This document shows, piece by piece, positions 52,562 through 61,696 of a stretch of DNA of 64,000 nt (its first letter is position 1; each line of letters begins with the position of its first letter). Position numbers and translations under genes: made by a program. The notes beneath the pieces were generated by a model. It saw nothing but the letters and a program-made list of their open reading frames with translations, ran no database searches and had not been told where the DNA came from. Origin of the DNA: Alcanivorax nanhaiticus (GTDB lineage Bacteria > Pseudomonadota > Gammaproteobacteria > Pseudomonadales > Alcanivoracaceae); the NCBI RefSeq assembly GCF_000756665.1, contig NZ_ARXV01000010.1, positions 62,001-126,000 of the forward strand, in the 5' to 3' direction.

Positions 52562-53569
52562 ATGGCACAACCGAAAAGCACAACTCCTACGCAGCGCCCG
52601 GCGCTCCGCCTGGTCTCCACCAAGCAGATGAGCCGGAAGGACTGGCTGAAGATCCGTAAGCAAGGCATTGGCGCCAGTGATGCGGCTGCCGCCGTCGGCA
52701 TCAGCCCGTACCAGTCCCCACTGGAGCTGTGGATGATCAAGACCGGCCGCGATGGTCTGTTACCCGCGCCTGATCCCGATGACATCCAATCGCCTCTCTA
52801 CTGGGGCACCCTGCTGGAGCCCAAGGTGGCCGAGGCCTATGCCAGGATCACCGGCAACAAGGTTCGGCGGGTGAATGCCGTGCTGCAGCACCCGGATGAG
52901 GACAAGCCCTGGATGCTCGCCAATCTGGATTACGCCGTGGTGGGTAACGATGACGTGCAGATCCTCGAGTGCAAGACCACCGGCCAGTACGGCGCAAAGC
53001 TCTGGGCCGATGGGGTTCCCGAGTACATCCAGTGCCAGGTGCAGCACCAGCTGGCGGTCACCGGCAAACAGGCAGCCGATGTGGCCGTGTTGATCTGTGG
53101 TCAGGAGTTGCAGATTCATCGGATCGAACGGGATGAGGCGTTGATCGCTCACCTGTACGAGCTGGAGCGGGAGTTCTGGCAGCTGGTGGAAGCGGACACG
53201 CCACCGGACCCGGATGGCTCCGACTCAGCAGGGAACGCCCTGCAAGCGCTCTACCCCCAGGACAAAGGGGAAACCATGGATCTCACGGATTACCCGGCCA
53301 TCGAAGGCGACTTCAATGAGCTACTGGATCTGCGTGACACCCTGGGCCGATTGAACAACCGGGAATCCACCCTCAAGCAACGCATCCAGCAGACCATGGG
53401 GTTGGCCAGCAAGGCCACCTTCACAGAGGGCTCTGTGACCTGGAAGCGCAGCAAGGACTCCACTAGCCTGGACACGAAAGCTCTCCTGCAGGATCAGCCT
53501 GATCTGCTCAAGCAGTACCCCAAGCACAAGGCCGGGAGCCGTCGCTTCCTGGTTCGCCCCAATGCTTAA
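52562..53569 (+). CDS. YqaJ-family viral-type recombinase/exonuclease
   Basis: A 335-residue nuclease of the lambda-exonuclease superfamily. Visible: RKQGIGASDAAAAVGISPYQSPLELW (about 41-66), GTLLEPKVAEAYA with the Glu, the metal Asp in MLANLDYAVVG, and the ExK pair in ILECKTT followed by the Gln-rich VQHQLAVTG. It would resect DNA ends for single-strand annealing. A C-terminal region (about 250-335) is an added coil with KQRIQQTMG. ATG at 52562 with AGGAG; the longer start at 52529 lies in the terminator stem. Confidence 0.9.
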   Translation: MAQPKSTTPTQRPALRLVSTKQMSRKDWLKIRKQGIGASDAAAAVGISPYQSPLELWMIKTGRDGLLPAPDPDDIQSPLYWGTLLEPKVAEAYARITGNKVRRVNAVLQHPDEDKPWMLANLDYAVVGNDDVQILECKTTGQYGAKLWADGVPEYIQCQVQHQLAVTGKQAADVAVLICGQELQIHRIERDEALIAHLYELEREFWQLVEADTPPDPDGSDSAGNALQALYPQDKGETMDLTDYPAIEGDFNELLDLRDTLGRLNNRESTLKQRIQQTMGLASKATFTEGSVTWKRSKDSTSLDTKALLQDQPDLLKQYPKHKAGSRRFLVRPNA

Positions 53570-53643
53570 CCCTCTACGACTCACGGCATAACAGCCGGGC
53601 CTGGCCCGGCTGCGTCCATGCCAGTTGCCATCAGGAGAATCCC

Positions 53644-54528
53644 ATGATTAAAGGACTCGCGATTACCCCGCCTATCATTGGCCGCATCAGCATCGGCCGC
53701 GTGGTGGAGAAGAACGGCAAGCGTCTGCCCGAGAAAGACGACCAGTTCACCATCACCACCCAGATCCAGACCAAGGAAGGCTGGCTGCCACACCCGCTGG
53801 ATGAAGCCCTGCGTCAGGACACCAAAGGCAACAAACTCCGCAGCATTCCCATCACCCTGCCCTTCAATGACCCGGACCTGAACCTGCGAGCCGAATACAC
53901 CTTCTTCGACCGCAAGAGCGGCAGGCCGCTGTGTGCAGGCAACGGGGAGACATGCCGGCGGCATACCGAGAATGGCCTGTCTTCTCTGGACTGCCCCTCC
54001 CCGGATCTGTGCGACTACGGCAGCCACGGGCTGTGCAAGCCCTATGGCCGTCTGTATGTCCGTATCGGGAATGACGATGAGCTTGGCTGTTTTGTGTTCC
54101 GCACCACCGGCTACAACAGCATCCGTACACTGGCCGCACGGCTGCGCTACTTCCACGCAATCAGTGGCGGCAACCTGGCCACCCTGCCGCTGGAACTCAA
54201 GCTGCGCGGCAAGAGTACCATCCAGAGCCACCGGGCACCGATCTACTACGTGGATCTAACCCTGCGGACAGATCAGCCCCTGAAAGAAGCCGTCACCCAC
54301 GCCAAGGAGGAAGCCAAGGGGCGAGAGAATCTGGGGATTCACCAGACGGAGCTGGACAAGGTTGCTCAGGCCGGGCTGATGAACGCCTGGTTCGAGTATG
54401 GGGAGGAAGAAGGGCTACAGGTGGTGGAGGAGTTTTCTGGCGAGAGAGCCACTCAAACCAAGGACTCCCGTCCCCAATCGACTTCTGGACTCAGCAACAA
54501 GCTGGCTGGCAAGCAGTCTGCCGGTTAA
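53644..54528 (+). CDS. Gp3-like 'hydrolase or metal-binding' phage-type protein
   Basis: A 294-residue protein. The start MIKGLAITPPIIGRISIGRVVEKNGKRLPEKDDQF and the central Cys-rich stretch (LCAGNGETCRRH...LDCPSPDLCDYG...LCKPYG, about residues 97-137) match a family usually called hydrolase or metal-binding protein, which I believe groups with phage Gp3-like recombination directionality factors. The Cys could bind zinc. Together with the exonuclease it may form the second half of a recombination pair; this is inference. Confidence 0.7.
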   Translation: MIKGLAITPPIIGRISIGRVVEKNGKRLPEKDDQFTITTQIQTKEGWLPHPLDEALRQDTKGNKLRSIPITLPFNDPDLNLRAEYTFFDRKSGRPLCAGNGETCRRHTENGLSSLDCPSPDLCDYGSHGLCKPYGRLYVRIGNDDELGCFVFRTTGYNSIRTLAARLRYFHAISGGNLATLPLELKLRGKSTIQSHRAPIYYVDLTLRTDQPLKEAVTHAKEEAKGRENLGIHQTELDKVAQAGLMNAWFEYGEEEGLQVVEEFSGERATQTKDSRPQSTSGLSNKLAGKQSAG

Positions 54529-54854
54529 TCCAAAAGGGCCTTCAGGCCTTCCTGACGGCTGCGAGAAAGTTTGCGGTAACGCTTGAGCAAATGCGCCTCT
54601 GCTTCACTGCGGACTTCCGCGCCGTAGGTGCCCGCAGGATCGGCGATGCCACCCGCTTCATCACCACAAATCAGGTAATCAAGCGAAACACCTAGCACCT
54701 GCTTCAGGGCAGGAAACAGACGAAAACCAGGGGCGTCACGGCCATTCTCCCAAGCGGAGACCGTGGATTTGGTGACATCCAACTCAAAGCCCAACTGTTC
54801 CTGAGTCAGCCCCAATGCCAACCGGGCCGCTTTCAGGCGCTCGGGAAAACTCAT
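54525..54854 (-). CDS. XRE-family helix-turn-helix regulator
   Basis: A 109-residue phage-repressor-type protein: FPERLKAARLALGLTQEQLGFELDVTKSTVSAWENGRDAPG (residues 3-43, quoted by its ends FPERLK and RDAPG) is a Cro/C1 helix-turn-helix, followed by FRLFPALKQVLGVSLDYLICGD. It is convergent with the Gp3-like gene, overlapping by 4 bp. ATG at 54854 with GGAG upstream. It may control the recombination module or the lipoprotein block. Confidence 0.88.
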   Translation of the reverse strand: MSFPERLKAARLALGLTQEQLGFELDVTKSTVSAWENGRDAPGFRLFPALKQVLGVSLDYLICGDEAGGIADPAGTYGAEVRSEAEAHLLKRYRKLSRSRQEGLKALLD

Positions 54855-55092
54855 CACTCCCACTCCACCAAATAGATGAAGCAACGCTACGGCAGAGCCA
54901 TACCCGTGTCGTATCGCTAAACTTGACCACCAATGTGTCGCACTGCAATACTTTTGCGGTGCTGGGAGACCGAACCTCGTTCGGGCCTAAATCACGTTGG
55001 GGGAACGTGGTGTGTCACAACCGGCTAACCAGGATGGTTAGCTGCCCCTTATGCCTCCCGAAATCACCAAGAAGAATGAAATGAGGGCCAAC

Positions 55093-55656
55093 ATGGAAGC
55101 AACAGAAACACAGAAACCGTGGTTCTACGAAAGTGCCGGCCAACGCAAAGGCGGGTTTTCTGAACAGGAAATGATCGGCTTGATCACCAGCGGAGAAATC
55201 ACCCATGGCGCCATTGTCTGGCGCAACGGGCTGTCCGGCTGGACGAAGCTCGAGCAAACAGAACTGGCATCCCATCTGGATAAATCCGCTCCACCTCCCC
55301 TGACTGGCGAGCATATCAATAACACCATCGTCTGGATTCTGGCCTTTGCACCACTCATCGGCCTGTTTGCTGAAGCTATCGTGGCAGGCATTGTCTATGG
55401 CGGCAGCGAATACCGAATACAGAGAGCACTGTCTGGCGGCGAATTCTTCTATATCACTCTGGCTCTGAATATCGGCCTTAGCTTCTGGGACGAACATGTC
55501 CTGAAGAAAGGCGGCACGGACACGAGCAAATTCAAGGGTGTGACCTGGCTAATTCCTGTCTATCTGTTCCAGCGCGCAAAAGCGATGAAACACAATCTCG
55601 CCTACTTCATTGTCTGGCTGGTTTGTTTCGGCTTCATGCTCACTGCCTTTATTTGA
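55093..55656 (+). CDS. GYF-like domain membrane protein
   Basis: A 187-residue protein with an N-terminal GYF_2/DUF4339 domain (WFYESAGQRKGGFSEQEM...HGAIVWRNGLSGWTKLEQTEL, about residues 10-60) and two to three hydrophobic segments (NTIVWILAFAPLIGLFAEAIVAGIVYG, FYITLALNIGLSF, LAYFIVWLVCFGFMLTAFI). Such proteins display a peptide-binding domain at a membrane. The ATG at 55093 has GAGGG; 55081 is also possible. More AT-rich than the 50-54.5 kb genes. Confidence 0.7.
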   Translation: MEATETQKPWFYESAGQRKGGFSEQEMIGLITSGEITHGAIVWRNGLSGWTKLEQTELASHLDKSAPPPLTGEHINNTIVWILAFAPLIGLFAEAIVAGIVYGGSEYRIQRALSGGEFFYITLALNIGLSFWDEHVLKKGGTDTSKFKGVTWLIPVYLFQRAKAMKHNLAYFIVWLVCFGFMLTAFI

Positions 55657-55673
55657 TATCAAGGAAACCCGCC

Positions 55674-56060
55674 ATGAAAAAATATCTCACAGGATGTGGG
55701 CTTGCATTCATTCTTTCCGGCTGCGGTGACACGCCTCCAGTCGATATCAGAAGCTCCAAAATTGCAGACAACGGATTTGGTGCTGCCGAAGCTCCCTTTC
55801 TATCCATCACCGCAACCACAAAATCAGATGACCTTGAGATCAGGGAAATCATTGTCAACAAAGGAAACTGCCAGAGGATGAACTCTGCCCGTGCAATGGG
55901 TCAGGAAATGACGTCTCGCTTACCCAAAACGGTTTCACTTGGGGAAGGCGTTGTTCAGGCCTTCGACTACTTATGCAACGTCATTGAGGTTGAAGTCGTG
56001 ACGGATATCGGCAGTTGGACCTTCAGGGAAGGTAACGACTTCCAGACCTGGGGCAATTGA
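55674..56060 (+). CDS. Small lipoprotein, hypothetical
   Basis: A 128-residue protein with a lipoprotein signal MKKYLTGCGLAFILSGC (lipobox LSGC at residues 14-17) and the Asp after a Gly at +2, so sorting is uncertain. The mature part has two Cys (KGNCQRM and YLCNVIEVEV) that may form a disulfide. I do not recognise the family. AGGAAA precedes the ATG, 17 bp after the GYF-like gene. One of three lipoproteins in a row. Confidence 0.65.
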   Translation: MKKYLTGCGLAFILSGCGDTPPVDIRSSKIADNGFGAAEAPFLSITATTKSDDLEIREIIVNKGNCQRMNSARAMGQEMTSRLPKTVSLGEGVVQAFDYLCNVIEVEVVTDIGSWTFREGNDFQTWGN

Positions 56061-56136
56061 TCCCTACCCCTAGACAGGCTGAATCCCAAAACCCACTTAA
56101 GCCAACCATTATTCCGCATTATCTCAGAGGACGAGC

Positions 56137-56481
56137 ATGAAACACCTGACTGTACCCTTGGCCATTGTGTCCGTAGCACTAACCGGCTGCATTCAATATG
56201 CGCCCGAATGTGGCGACGAAGAAACCACAAACCTGGTCAAGCAGATAGCCGACCGGGAAATGACCAACCAACTTGGCCATGGCTCACAAGGCCTTTTCAC
56301 GTACACCGTTAACGCCATACGAACCCAAAGCACCAATAAAGAAACAGGCGCCCACACATGTGCTGCCCAGCTTGGCATTACGGCGACAACTAACGGTGTA
56401 ACCAATGAACTGCCCATTACCTACACCGTAGAGGTGGCGGATAACGGTGAAAAGTTCTACGTGAATGTCTTTGGCCTGTAA
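56137..56481 (+). CDS. Small lipoprotein, hypothetical
   Basis: A 114-residue protein with signal MKHLTVPLAIVSVALTGC (lipobox LTGC, Cys18). Two more Cys (PECGDEE and HTCAAQLG) could pair. The C-terminal half (GITATTNGVTNELPITYTVEV) looks like beta-strand. Unknown function; there is AGAGG upstream and a 76-bp gap to the preceding gene. Confidence 0.65.
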   Translation: MKHLTVPLAIVSVALTGCIQYAPECGDEETTNLVKQIADREMTNQLGHGSQGLFTYTVNAIRTQSTNKETGAHTCAAQLGITATTNGVTNELPITYTVEVADNGEKFYVNVFGL

Positions 56482-56549
56482 GCCATAGACCGGGATATCC
56501 AACCCTTTGTTACCAACATACCCATTAACCCATACCACAGGACGGTCTA

Positions 56550-57386
56550 ATGAAATACATGATCCTGGGCTTTCTTGCCTTTCTTCTGGCCGGTTGCGGC
56601 GAGAAATTCGATGCCACATCGCAAAGCATGATCAAAATATCCTATAACAATATTTTGAAAAGTTTGGACACACCAGCTGAAAAAGGTGAGTTTGCCAGGC
56701 AGTTCAATTCTTACACTGAACCTTACCAACTTTTTATCTGCGCGGACGGGTTGGGCAGCGACGAAATCAGTGACGATCCCTGCATCGAGAAAAACGACAT
56801 AGAATCTTTACACGGACTGTCATATGACGAGGTGGTCGAGACCGTAGCCAAACATGAAGCGGAGGTCGCAAACATAAATCGCCAGATAGTCAAAGCGAAT
56901 ATCGAAACACTACACAGAGCGTGGAAAAATACAGCGGAAGGAATTATCCAGAGAGACAAGGATTTTGTTGTTTCTGCTGAGAAGGCTTCGATGCAAGGAC
57001 TGCCAGCGGTCACCTTTTCTTTCACAAACAATTCGAAGCACACGATTTCCGGGTTCTGGCTCTGCCTTAATGTAACTGAAGTACAGACAGGGAATGAAGT
57101 TGCCTCAGAGTGTAACGATGTAAAACCCTTCAATGTAGGACGCCCCATTCCACCAGGAAATAGCTATAAGGACAGCATGGTGCATAGAAAAATTGGCACG
57201 TATGCAAGAAACCAAAATTATCGTGTCACAGGCTTTATTGCCAATGTGGTTGATCCCATGGGTAATGAAGTTTACCCGGCGATGACCAATGGCGAATACG
57301 AGGAGTATAAGCAGCTCAAAAATAGTCATCTTGATATTTTCGATGAAGTGGAAGAGGAAATTGGAGCAGCAGCTTGGTACAACTAG
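56550..57386 (+). CDS. Lipoprotein, hypothetical
   Basis: A 278-residue lipoprotein with signal MKYMILGFLAFLLAGC (lipobox LAGC, Cys16). An N-terminal helical part (about 25-150, including EVVETVAKHEAEVANINRQIVKANIETL) resembles a DUF6694-like region, and a C-terminal beta-sandwich part (SFTNNSKHTISGFWLCLNVTEVQ...) follows. It is the last of three lipoproteins in the same direction, and a strong hairpin 11 bp after its stop closes the unit. Confidence 0.65.
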   Translation: MKYMILGFLAFLLAGCGEKFDATSQSMIKISYNNILKSLDTPAEKGEFARQFNSYTEPYQLFICADGLGSDEISDDPCIEKNDIESLHGLSYDEVVETVAKHEAEVANINRQIVKANIETLHRAWKNTAEGIIQRDKDFVVSAEKASMQGLPAVTFSFTNNSKHTISGFWLCLNVTEVQTGNEVASECNDVKPFNVGRPIPPGNSYKDSMVHRKIGTYARNQNYRVTGFIANVVDPMGNEVYPAMTNGEYEEYKQLKNSHLDIFDEVEEEIGAAAWYN

Positions 57387-57396
57387 CTCTGACAGG

Positions 57397-57425
57397 TGTT
57401 GACGGAGGAACTATCTCCGTCAACA
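57397..57425 (+). terminator. Terminator after the lipoprotein block
   Basis: TGTTGACGGAG (57397-57407) pairs perfectly with CTCCGTCAACA (57415-57425) around a 7-base loop, followed by TTCTCTAATT. An 11-bp stem, with a weak T-tract. Confidence 0.7.
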
Positions 57426-57484
57426 TTCTCTAATTATCCATCCAAATCATCACACCCTACCCTCTCTCCAAAGAGCCCAACAAG

Positions 57485-57693
57485 ATGAGTGTACTGCTTT
57501 ATATCGGAATGATGCTGTACGGTATTTTTTTACCCGAAAATATACTGCCAAAACCTACAGCTATTTTCGTTACAGTGAAGGTTCTTTTTGGGGCCGGATT
57601 TGCCTGACGTGGTATCTGACTTCGATATTAGGGGCTTTACTGATCTTCTCTATCGGTTTTTTCTTGCTCATTGGTAGACATTTCTGGTTATAG
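57485..57693 (+). pseudogene. Small membrane protein split by a frameshift at a T7 run
   Basis: From the ATG at 57485 the frame MSVLLYIGMMLYGIF ends early at 57607 (41 codons). If one base is added at the homopolymer TTTTTTT (57525-57531), the frame joins a long open stretch that reads TRKYTAKTYSYFRYSEG, WGRICLTWYL and then a hydrophobic helix TSILGALLIFSIGFFLLIG with stop at 57693, making a plausible product of about 69 residues. The second frame has no start codon of its own. It could be a decayed gene, a sequencing error in a homopolymer or a site of slippage. Confidence 0.5.
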
Positions 57694-57789
57694 CCACTCT
57701 CCAACGTCCCATTCCCCCTCCTTCATTCGCTTGAATGCCGACCGGCCCGTCGCCCTTATGCGGCATTTGGCGGTTGGAGAATGCGGCAT

Positions 57790-58441
57790 TTAACTCTGAA
57801 TGAGAAAAGGCTCCCCTACCGGCTGCTTGAGGCTGACCTTGTCAATCGGGGTAGCTATCAGATCAGCGTGTATCACTGGGTCTAGCAACCCTTCCAGCTC
57901 CGCCATCCGTTACCTCTGGCGACAACCAACTGTCATACGCCTCTTCTGGCAACCACAATGGCGTGGATTTGCGGTGGATCTGCTCCAGGGCCGGGATGCC
58001 TGGCAGGGTAATGATCGACGCGGAGGTAACTTCCTCCCCTGTCACCTTGTCCGTCCATTCTTTGTACAGCCCCCCAAAGGCAATGGCACTGCCATTGGCT
58101 GGCTCCAGCAGATGCGGGCGTTTACCGTCCTGGCTCTCGACAAAGGCGGTGGCGGGTATGATGCAACGTGAGTGCTTGAACTCCCTCTTCTGGGGGAGCT
58201 TTCGGTAATTCGTATTGACGCTGAAGTAATCACGGTGGGGGCGCAGCCCTTGGGGCGTCTGCTGCAGATAGAGCCACCAGGTTGCCGTGCGCAGTAATCG
58301 AGCCTCACTACCCCCCGTCACCACGCTAATCTGGGCCCCAGGGCGAAAGTCGCCGTAGATCAGTCGGTTAGCGTCCACGCCCAACGCTTCTGCCAATTTG
58401 GCTGAGCCATCGCTCTTGATTAGCACGTAATTGGTACACAT
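57790..58441 (-). pseudogene. SOS-associated peptidase YedK/HMCES, frameshifted
   Basis: YedK-family proteins trap abasic sites in single-stranded DNA through a Cys2 thiazolidine link. The ATG at 58441 gives MCTNYVLIK with Cys2 in place after Met removal, then NTNYRKLPQKREFKHSRCIIPATAFVES (catalytic Asn and Glu regions) and IHRKSTPLWLP (active His). After WLSPEVTD the frame runs into DGGAGRVARPSDTR and stops at 57863. Removing one C of the pair at 57903-57904 restores a frame reading TDAELEGLLDPVIHADLIATP...EPFLIQS to a stop at 57790, giving a normal length of 216 residues. The active site is intact, so partial function cannot be excluded. Confidence 0.8.
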
Positions 58442-58450
58442 AATCAAACA

Positions 58451-58466
58451 CTGTGCTTATGGACAG
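58451..58466. promoter_or_regulatory. LexA (SOS) box shared by yedK and umuD
   Basis: CTGT-GCTTATGG-ACAG, the canonical CTG-N10-CAG LexA palindrome, lies in the 36-bp gap between the divergent YedK and UmuD starts (12 bp before the umuD ATG). It should repress both directions until DNA damage. Confidence 0.85.
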
Positions 58467-58477
58467 TTTATTTAGCC

Positions 58478-58912
58478 ATGCCAATTACCACTCTCTCTCC
58501 ACTGGAGATAAGGGAGCAGTTTGCTGCACCCTGCTATCTCTCCCGCGTCAGGACCGGGTTTCCGAGCCCTGCTGACGATTACATGGACAAGAAACTCGAC
58601 CTCAATGAGTTCCTTATAAAACACCCCGCCTCAACCTTCTACTGCTGGACGGAGGGGGAATCCATGGAGGGCGTCGGCATCTATGACCGGGATCTCCTGA
58701 TTGTTGACCGCGAGGAGCAGGCACGGCATCAGGATGTGGTCTTAGCCTTTCTGGATGGTGAGCTGACCTGCAAAATCCTGGATGCCCATCGTCGCCTGCT
58801 TTGTTCAGCCCACGAGGACTTCCCGCCGATCCCCATCCTGGATGGGAGCGACTTTCAGATTGAGGGGGTTGTGATCAATGCCATCCACTTCTTCCGCCAT
58901 CGCACTGGTTGA
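58478..58912 (+). CDS. umuD: UmuD-like S24 peptidase, translesion polymerase subunit
   Basis: A 144-residue LexA-type protein that, after RecA-stimulated self-cleavage, forms UmuD'2C. The block [28 protein letters not shown] matches UmuD; catalytic Ser62 (GESMEG) and Lys99 (LTCKIL) are present. The cleavage site usually Cys-Gly is Thr26-Gly27 here. It overlaps umuC by 35 bp. Confidence 0.95.
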   Translation: MPITTLSPLEIREQFAAPCYLSRVRTGFPSPADDYMDKKLDLNEFLIKHPASTFYCWTEGESMEGVGIYDRDLLIVDREEQARHQDVVLAFLDGELTCKILDAHRRLLCSAHEDFPPIPILDGSDFQIEGVVINAIHFFRHRTG

Positions 58913-60167
58913 CTGCAACTCGTTCTACGCCAGTTGCGAGCAGATCTTCCGGCCTGACTTACGAGGCAAGCCGGTGGTGGTGCTTTCCAATAACGATGGT
59001 TTTGTGGTCGCCCGTAGCAAGGAGGCCAAGGCACTAGGCATCCCAGACCTGGAAGCCTTTTTCAAGATTGAGGGACTACTCAGAAAGCATGACGTAGCCA
59101 TCTTCTCCAGTAATTACCCGCTGTATGGCGACATCTCCAACCGGGTGATGACCAAACTCCAGGCATTCAGCCCCCGGATTGAGGTCTACAGCATCGACGA
59201 GATGTTTCTCGACATGGCGGGCATGCCTGACGATCCGAAGCACACCGCACATGAGATCAAGGCTCAGCTGTGGGATCACATCCGAATGCCAGTAGGGGTA
59301 GGCATTGCGCCAACCAAAACATTGGCCAAGCTGGCCAACCGGACTGCCAAGAAGCTCCCGAAGTGTCAGGGTGTCTGTGTGCTGGATGAACCACTGAAGC
59401 GGGAATGGGTGCTGAAGCGTGTCCCTGTAACGGCCATCTGGGGGATCGCCCGGCGATTGGGGGCCAGGCTCAATGCTGAAGGAATTCACAGCGCTCTCGA
59501 TCTCGCCAGGGCACACCCAAAGGTCATTCGGCGAATGACCAGTATCAACCTGGAACGAACTATCGAGGAGCTGAACGGCAGAGCCTGTCTGGCCCTTGAG
59601 GAAGTACCGCCCGCGAAGAAGCAGATCTACTGCACCCGCTCTTTCGGCAACAAGGCCACTACTTCAGGCCCTGTACTGGAGGCAGTATCTCTCTATGCGT
59701 CCCGAGCCGCCGAGAAACTCCGGAAACAACACCACCTGGCGCTGAGCATGCATGTGTTCATGCACACCTCGCCATTTGAGCCGAACTACCACTCTGCCAG
59801 TGATCTGGTCCAGCTTCCCTACCCCACCGACGACACACGGGAGATCGTGAAATTGGCCAGGGCGACAGCCGCTCGCCTGTACCAACCTGGTCATGCCTTC
59901 CTGAAAGCGGGTGTTGGTCTCGTGAACATCTGCGACCGCAAGCATCATCAATTCGACATGCTACACCCAGGCCAGACAGAGAGAGCCGACCAGCTCATGA
60001 CCGTCATCGACCGGATCAACCGTGCCCAGGGGAAAGGTAGCGTGTTTATGGCCTCCCAAGGGACCTCCGCCCCTTGGTACATGAGGCAACAGTTCAGGTC
60101 GCCGGAGTACACAACGCAATGGGCAGAGTTACCCGTAGCTCACTGTCACACGCCGCCCTGCTCTTGA
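58878..60167 (+). CDS. umuC: UmuC-like Y-family DNA polymerase V catalytic subunit
   Basis: A 429-residue error-prone translesion polymerase. Evidence: [39 protein letters not shown] (palm and metal Asp), [12 protein letters not shown] with the SIDE motif, the thumb [22 protein letters not shown] and the little-finger domain after about 240, with DUF4113-type end region [28 protein letters not shown]. It is cotranscribed with umuD from the LexA-controlled promoter. Mobile UmuDC pairs of this kind are common on plasmids and islands. Confidence 0.95.
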   Translation: MPSTSSAIALVDCNSFYASCEQIFRPDLRGKPVVVLSNNDGFVVARSKEAKALGIPDLEAFFKIEGLLRKHDVAIFSSNYPLYGDISNRVMTKLQAFSPRIEVYSIDEMFLDMAGMPDDPKHTAHEIKAQLWDHIRMPVGVGIAPTKTLAKLANRTAKKLPKCQGVCVLDEPLKREWVLKRVPVTAIWGIARRLGARLNAEGIHSALDLARAHPKVIRRMTSINLERTIEELNGRACLALEEVPPAKKQIYCTRSFGNKATTSGPVLEAVSLYASRAAEKLRKQHHLALSMHVFMHTSPFEPNYHSASDLVQLPYPTDDTREIVKLARATAARLYQPGHAFLKAGVGLVNICDRKHHQFDMLHPGQTERADQLMTVIDRINRAQGKGSVFMASQGTSAPWYMRQQFRSPEYTTQWAELPVAHCHTPPCS

Positions 60168-60185
60168 TTGCACTCACACTGTAGG

Positions 60186-61325
60186 TCAACGACCTTCTCT
60201 GGTCGCTGCTCGGTCTTTCCATTGCTTCAGTGCCTTGTAGCGGGGCCCTCGCACAATGCGCAATTGATTGACGCTCTTTTGTCCGGTTAGCCTAAGGGAC
60301 TGTTCTTTTTTTGCGAAGTAACGGATGAGAGCCTTCATATTGGCTTCCTGGATTGCATCGCCCTTACGAAATTCTCCAATCGCCAAATGCCGCTCAGGGA
60401 CCTGTAATCGTTTCGACAGCGTCGTTCTAACCTCGCCTACATTCACATTAAACCCAGCCCCTTCACCTTTAGTAACCACGTCACACCAATAGCTCTTCAA
60501 GTAAGTGCCAAGCAAAACATCCATGCGGACCTTACTACCGTCATATATAAAGTATCCATGCCAGTGATAGCCCTTTTTTGCCCCGTATTCAATCTTGAAA
60601 ACCGCCAACACCAGAGCAGAAAACTGGCGCTTGTTATGCCGCATGTTTCTAATGAAGCGGTCTAGATCGTTTGATATGCACTCTGGGGTTTTATTCCTTC
60701 GCACAGACTGTTTGTAGCTGCCATCAACACGCACCAAGCGAGCTTTTCGACAAAGGCTCAACGCCTCGTTCACTGCCCCGGTGATGCTGTCTACTCTACG
60801 CTGCGCCCTGACCACCTGCTGTCTACGAAACTGAAGGATCTCAGGTGCTGATAGCCGCCGTTTCAGTTCGTGAAGATACTCGAGATAGTGATCATGTACC
60901 GTTTTACCGCCAACGCGATCATGCAACCGACGCCCCGTCAAGACGCGAACCGCCGCTTCCCTATTGAGGTCCAGGACAACCTGAACATCCGGGTCCACCT
61001 TGTACCCCCAGAAATCATCCTCAGTGAGATTGATGCAAGATTCGATGGCTGGAGTCTTCTTATTGGGGATTCTGCGGATAAGCCCCTGGCTAGTCTCCTG
61101 CCGTCGGCTAATGACCAGTCGCCGCTGGGGCACGATTTCATCTAAAAGCGTCGTGACGTCCGCAAGCGCACGTGCAGCCTCTGACTGATCAGTGATGTAG
61201 ACATTTTGGGGATTATCTCTCGGATTGAAGACATCCAATCCACAGTCCAGCATTTCATGGAACTGCTCCAACCGTCCCACTTGAGCCTCTGCTGTTGGCA
61301 GCATGCTGTGTCCCTGGTTCATCAT
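60186..61325 (-). CDS. Inovirus Gp2-like (YagK/YfjJ) protein, putative Rep-like
   Basis: A protein of about 379 residues with the PF11726 signature of inovirus Gp2/YagK proteins: FSALVLAVFKIEYGAKKGYHWHGYFIYDG (about 236-264, with His255-x-His257 resembling the HUH metal pair) and KGEGAGFNVNVG. Such proteins occur in phage satellites and islands and may be replication initiators, although a nick Tyr cannot be assigned here. Three consecutive ATGs (61328, 61325, 61322) follow GGAG; I take the middle one. A diverged paralogue is at 62803. Confidence 0.75.
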   Translation of the reverse strand: MMNQGHSMLPTAEAQVGRLEQFHEMLDCGLDVFNPRDNPQNVYITDQSEAARALADVTTLLDEIVPQRRLVISRRQETSQGLIRRIPNKKTPAIESCINLTEDDFWGYKVDPDVQVVLDLNREAAVRVLTGRRLHDRVGGKTVHDHYLEYLHELKRRLSAPEILQFRRQQVVRAQRRVDSITGAVNEALSLCRKARLVRVDGSYKQSVRRNKTPECISNDLDRFIRNMRHNKRQFSALVLAVFKIEYGAKKGYHWHGYFIYDGSKVRMDVLLGTYLKSYWCDVVTKGEGAGFNVNVGEVRTTLSKRLQVPERHLAIGEFRKGDAIQEANMKALIRYFAKKEQSLRLTGQKSVNQLRIVRGPRYKALKQWKDRAATREGR

Positions 61326-61328
61326 CAT

Positions 61329-61696
61329 TGCTCCAGTTACTAACTTTATTCATTGATAGGTTTTAATGAGCAACGAACCAACCAGAATGGAAATCTGAAT
61401 ATTAATAAAACCAGAGAAACCAGAGAATAAACATGTTCCCCTTTATGATTAACCAGACAACCACTCCCGGATCCCGAAATCACTGATTATCGCCGCTCAT
61501 ATAATGGGAAAAACATGTACGTTATTAAGCAAGCCCTACTAATACTGACACCGCCATCAGTATTAGTAGGAATTTTATTAACATGAGAAATTTCGCAGCC
61601 CTGACTATACACTGACCACGACATCACTCTGCCCCCAATGGCTCCTGAGGATTGACCGAGGGCTCTACCCGCTTTTAAGCAAGGAGCCCCCACCTA
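61329..61696. other. Intergenic region with a 14-bp inverted repeat
   Basis: 368 bp, AT-rich, with no convincing gene. The only strong signal is the inverted repeat at 61535-61570. Confidence 0.6.
61535..61570. repeat. Perfect 14-bp inverted repeat
   Basis: CCTACTAATACTGA (61535-61548) and TCAGTATTAGTAGG (61557-61570) around an 8-base centre. There is no T-tract on the minus strand, where the ATPase transcript ends; on the plus strand AATTTTATTA follows. It could be a terminator, or a hairpin origin or recombination site for the flanking Gp2-like proteins. Confidence 0.55.

Noticed and set aside
61487-61693. 68-codon minus-strand frame
   Set aside because: Spans the 14-bp inverted repeat, has no Shine-Dalgarno and no recognisable motif.
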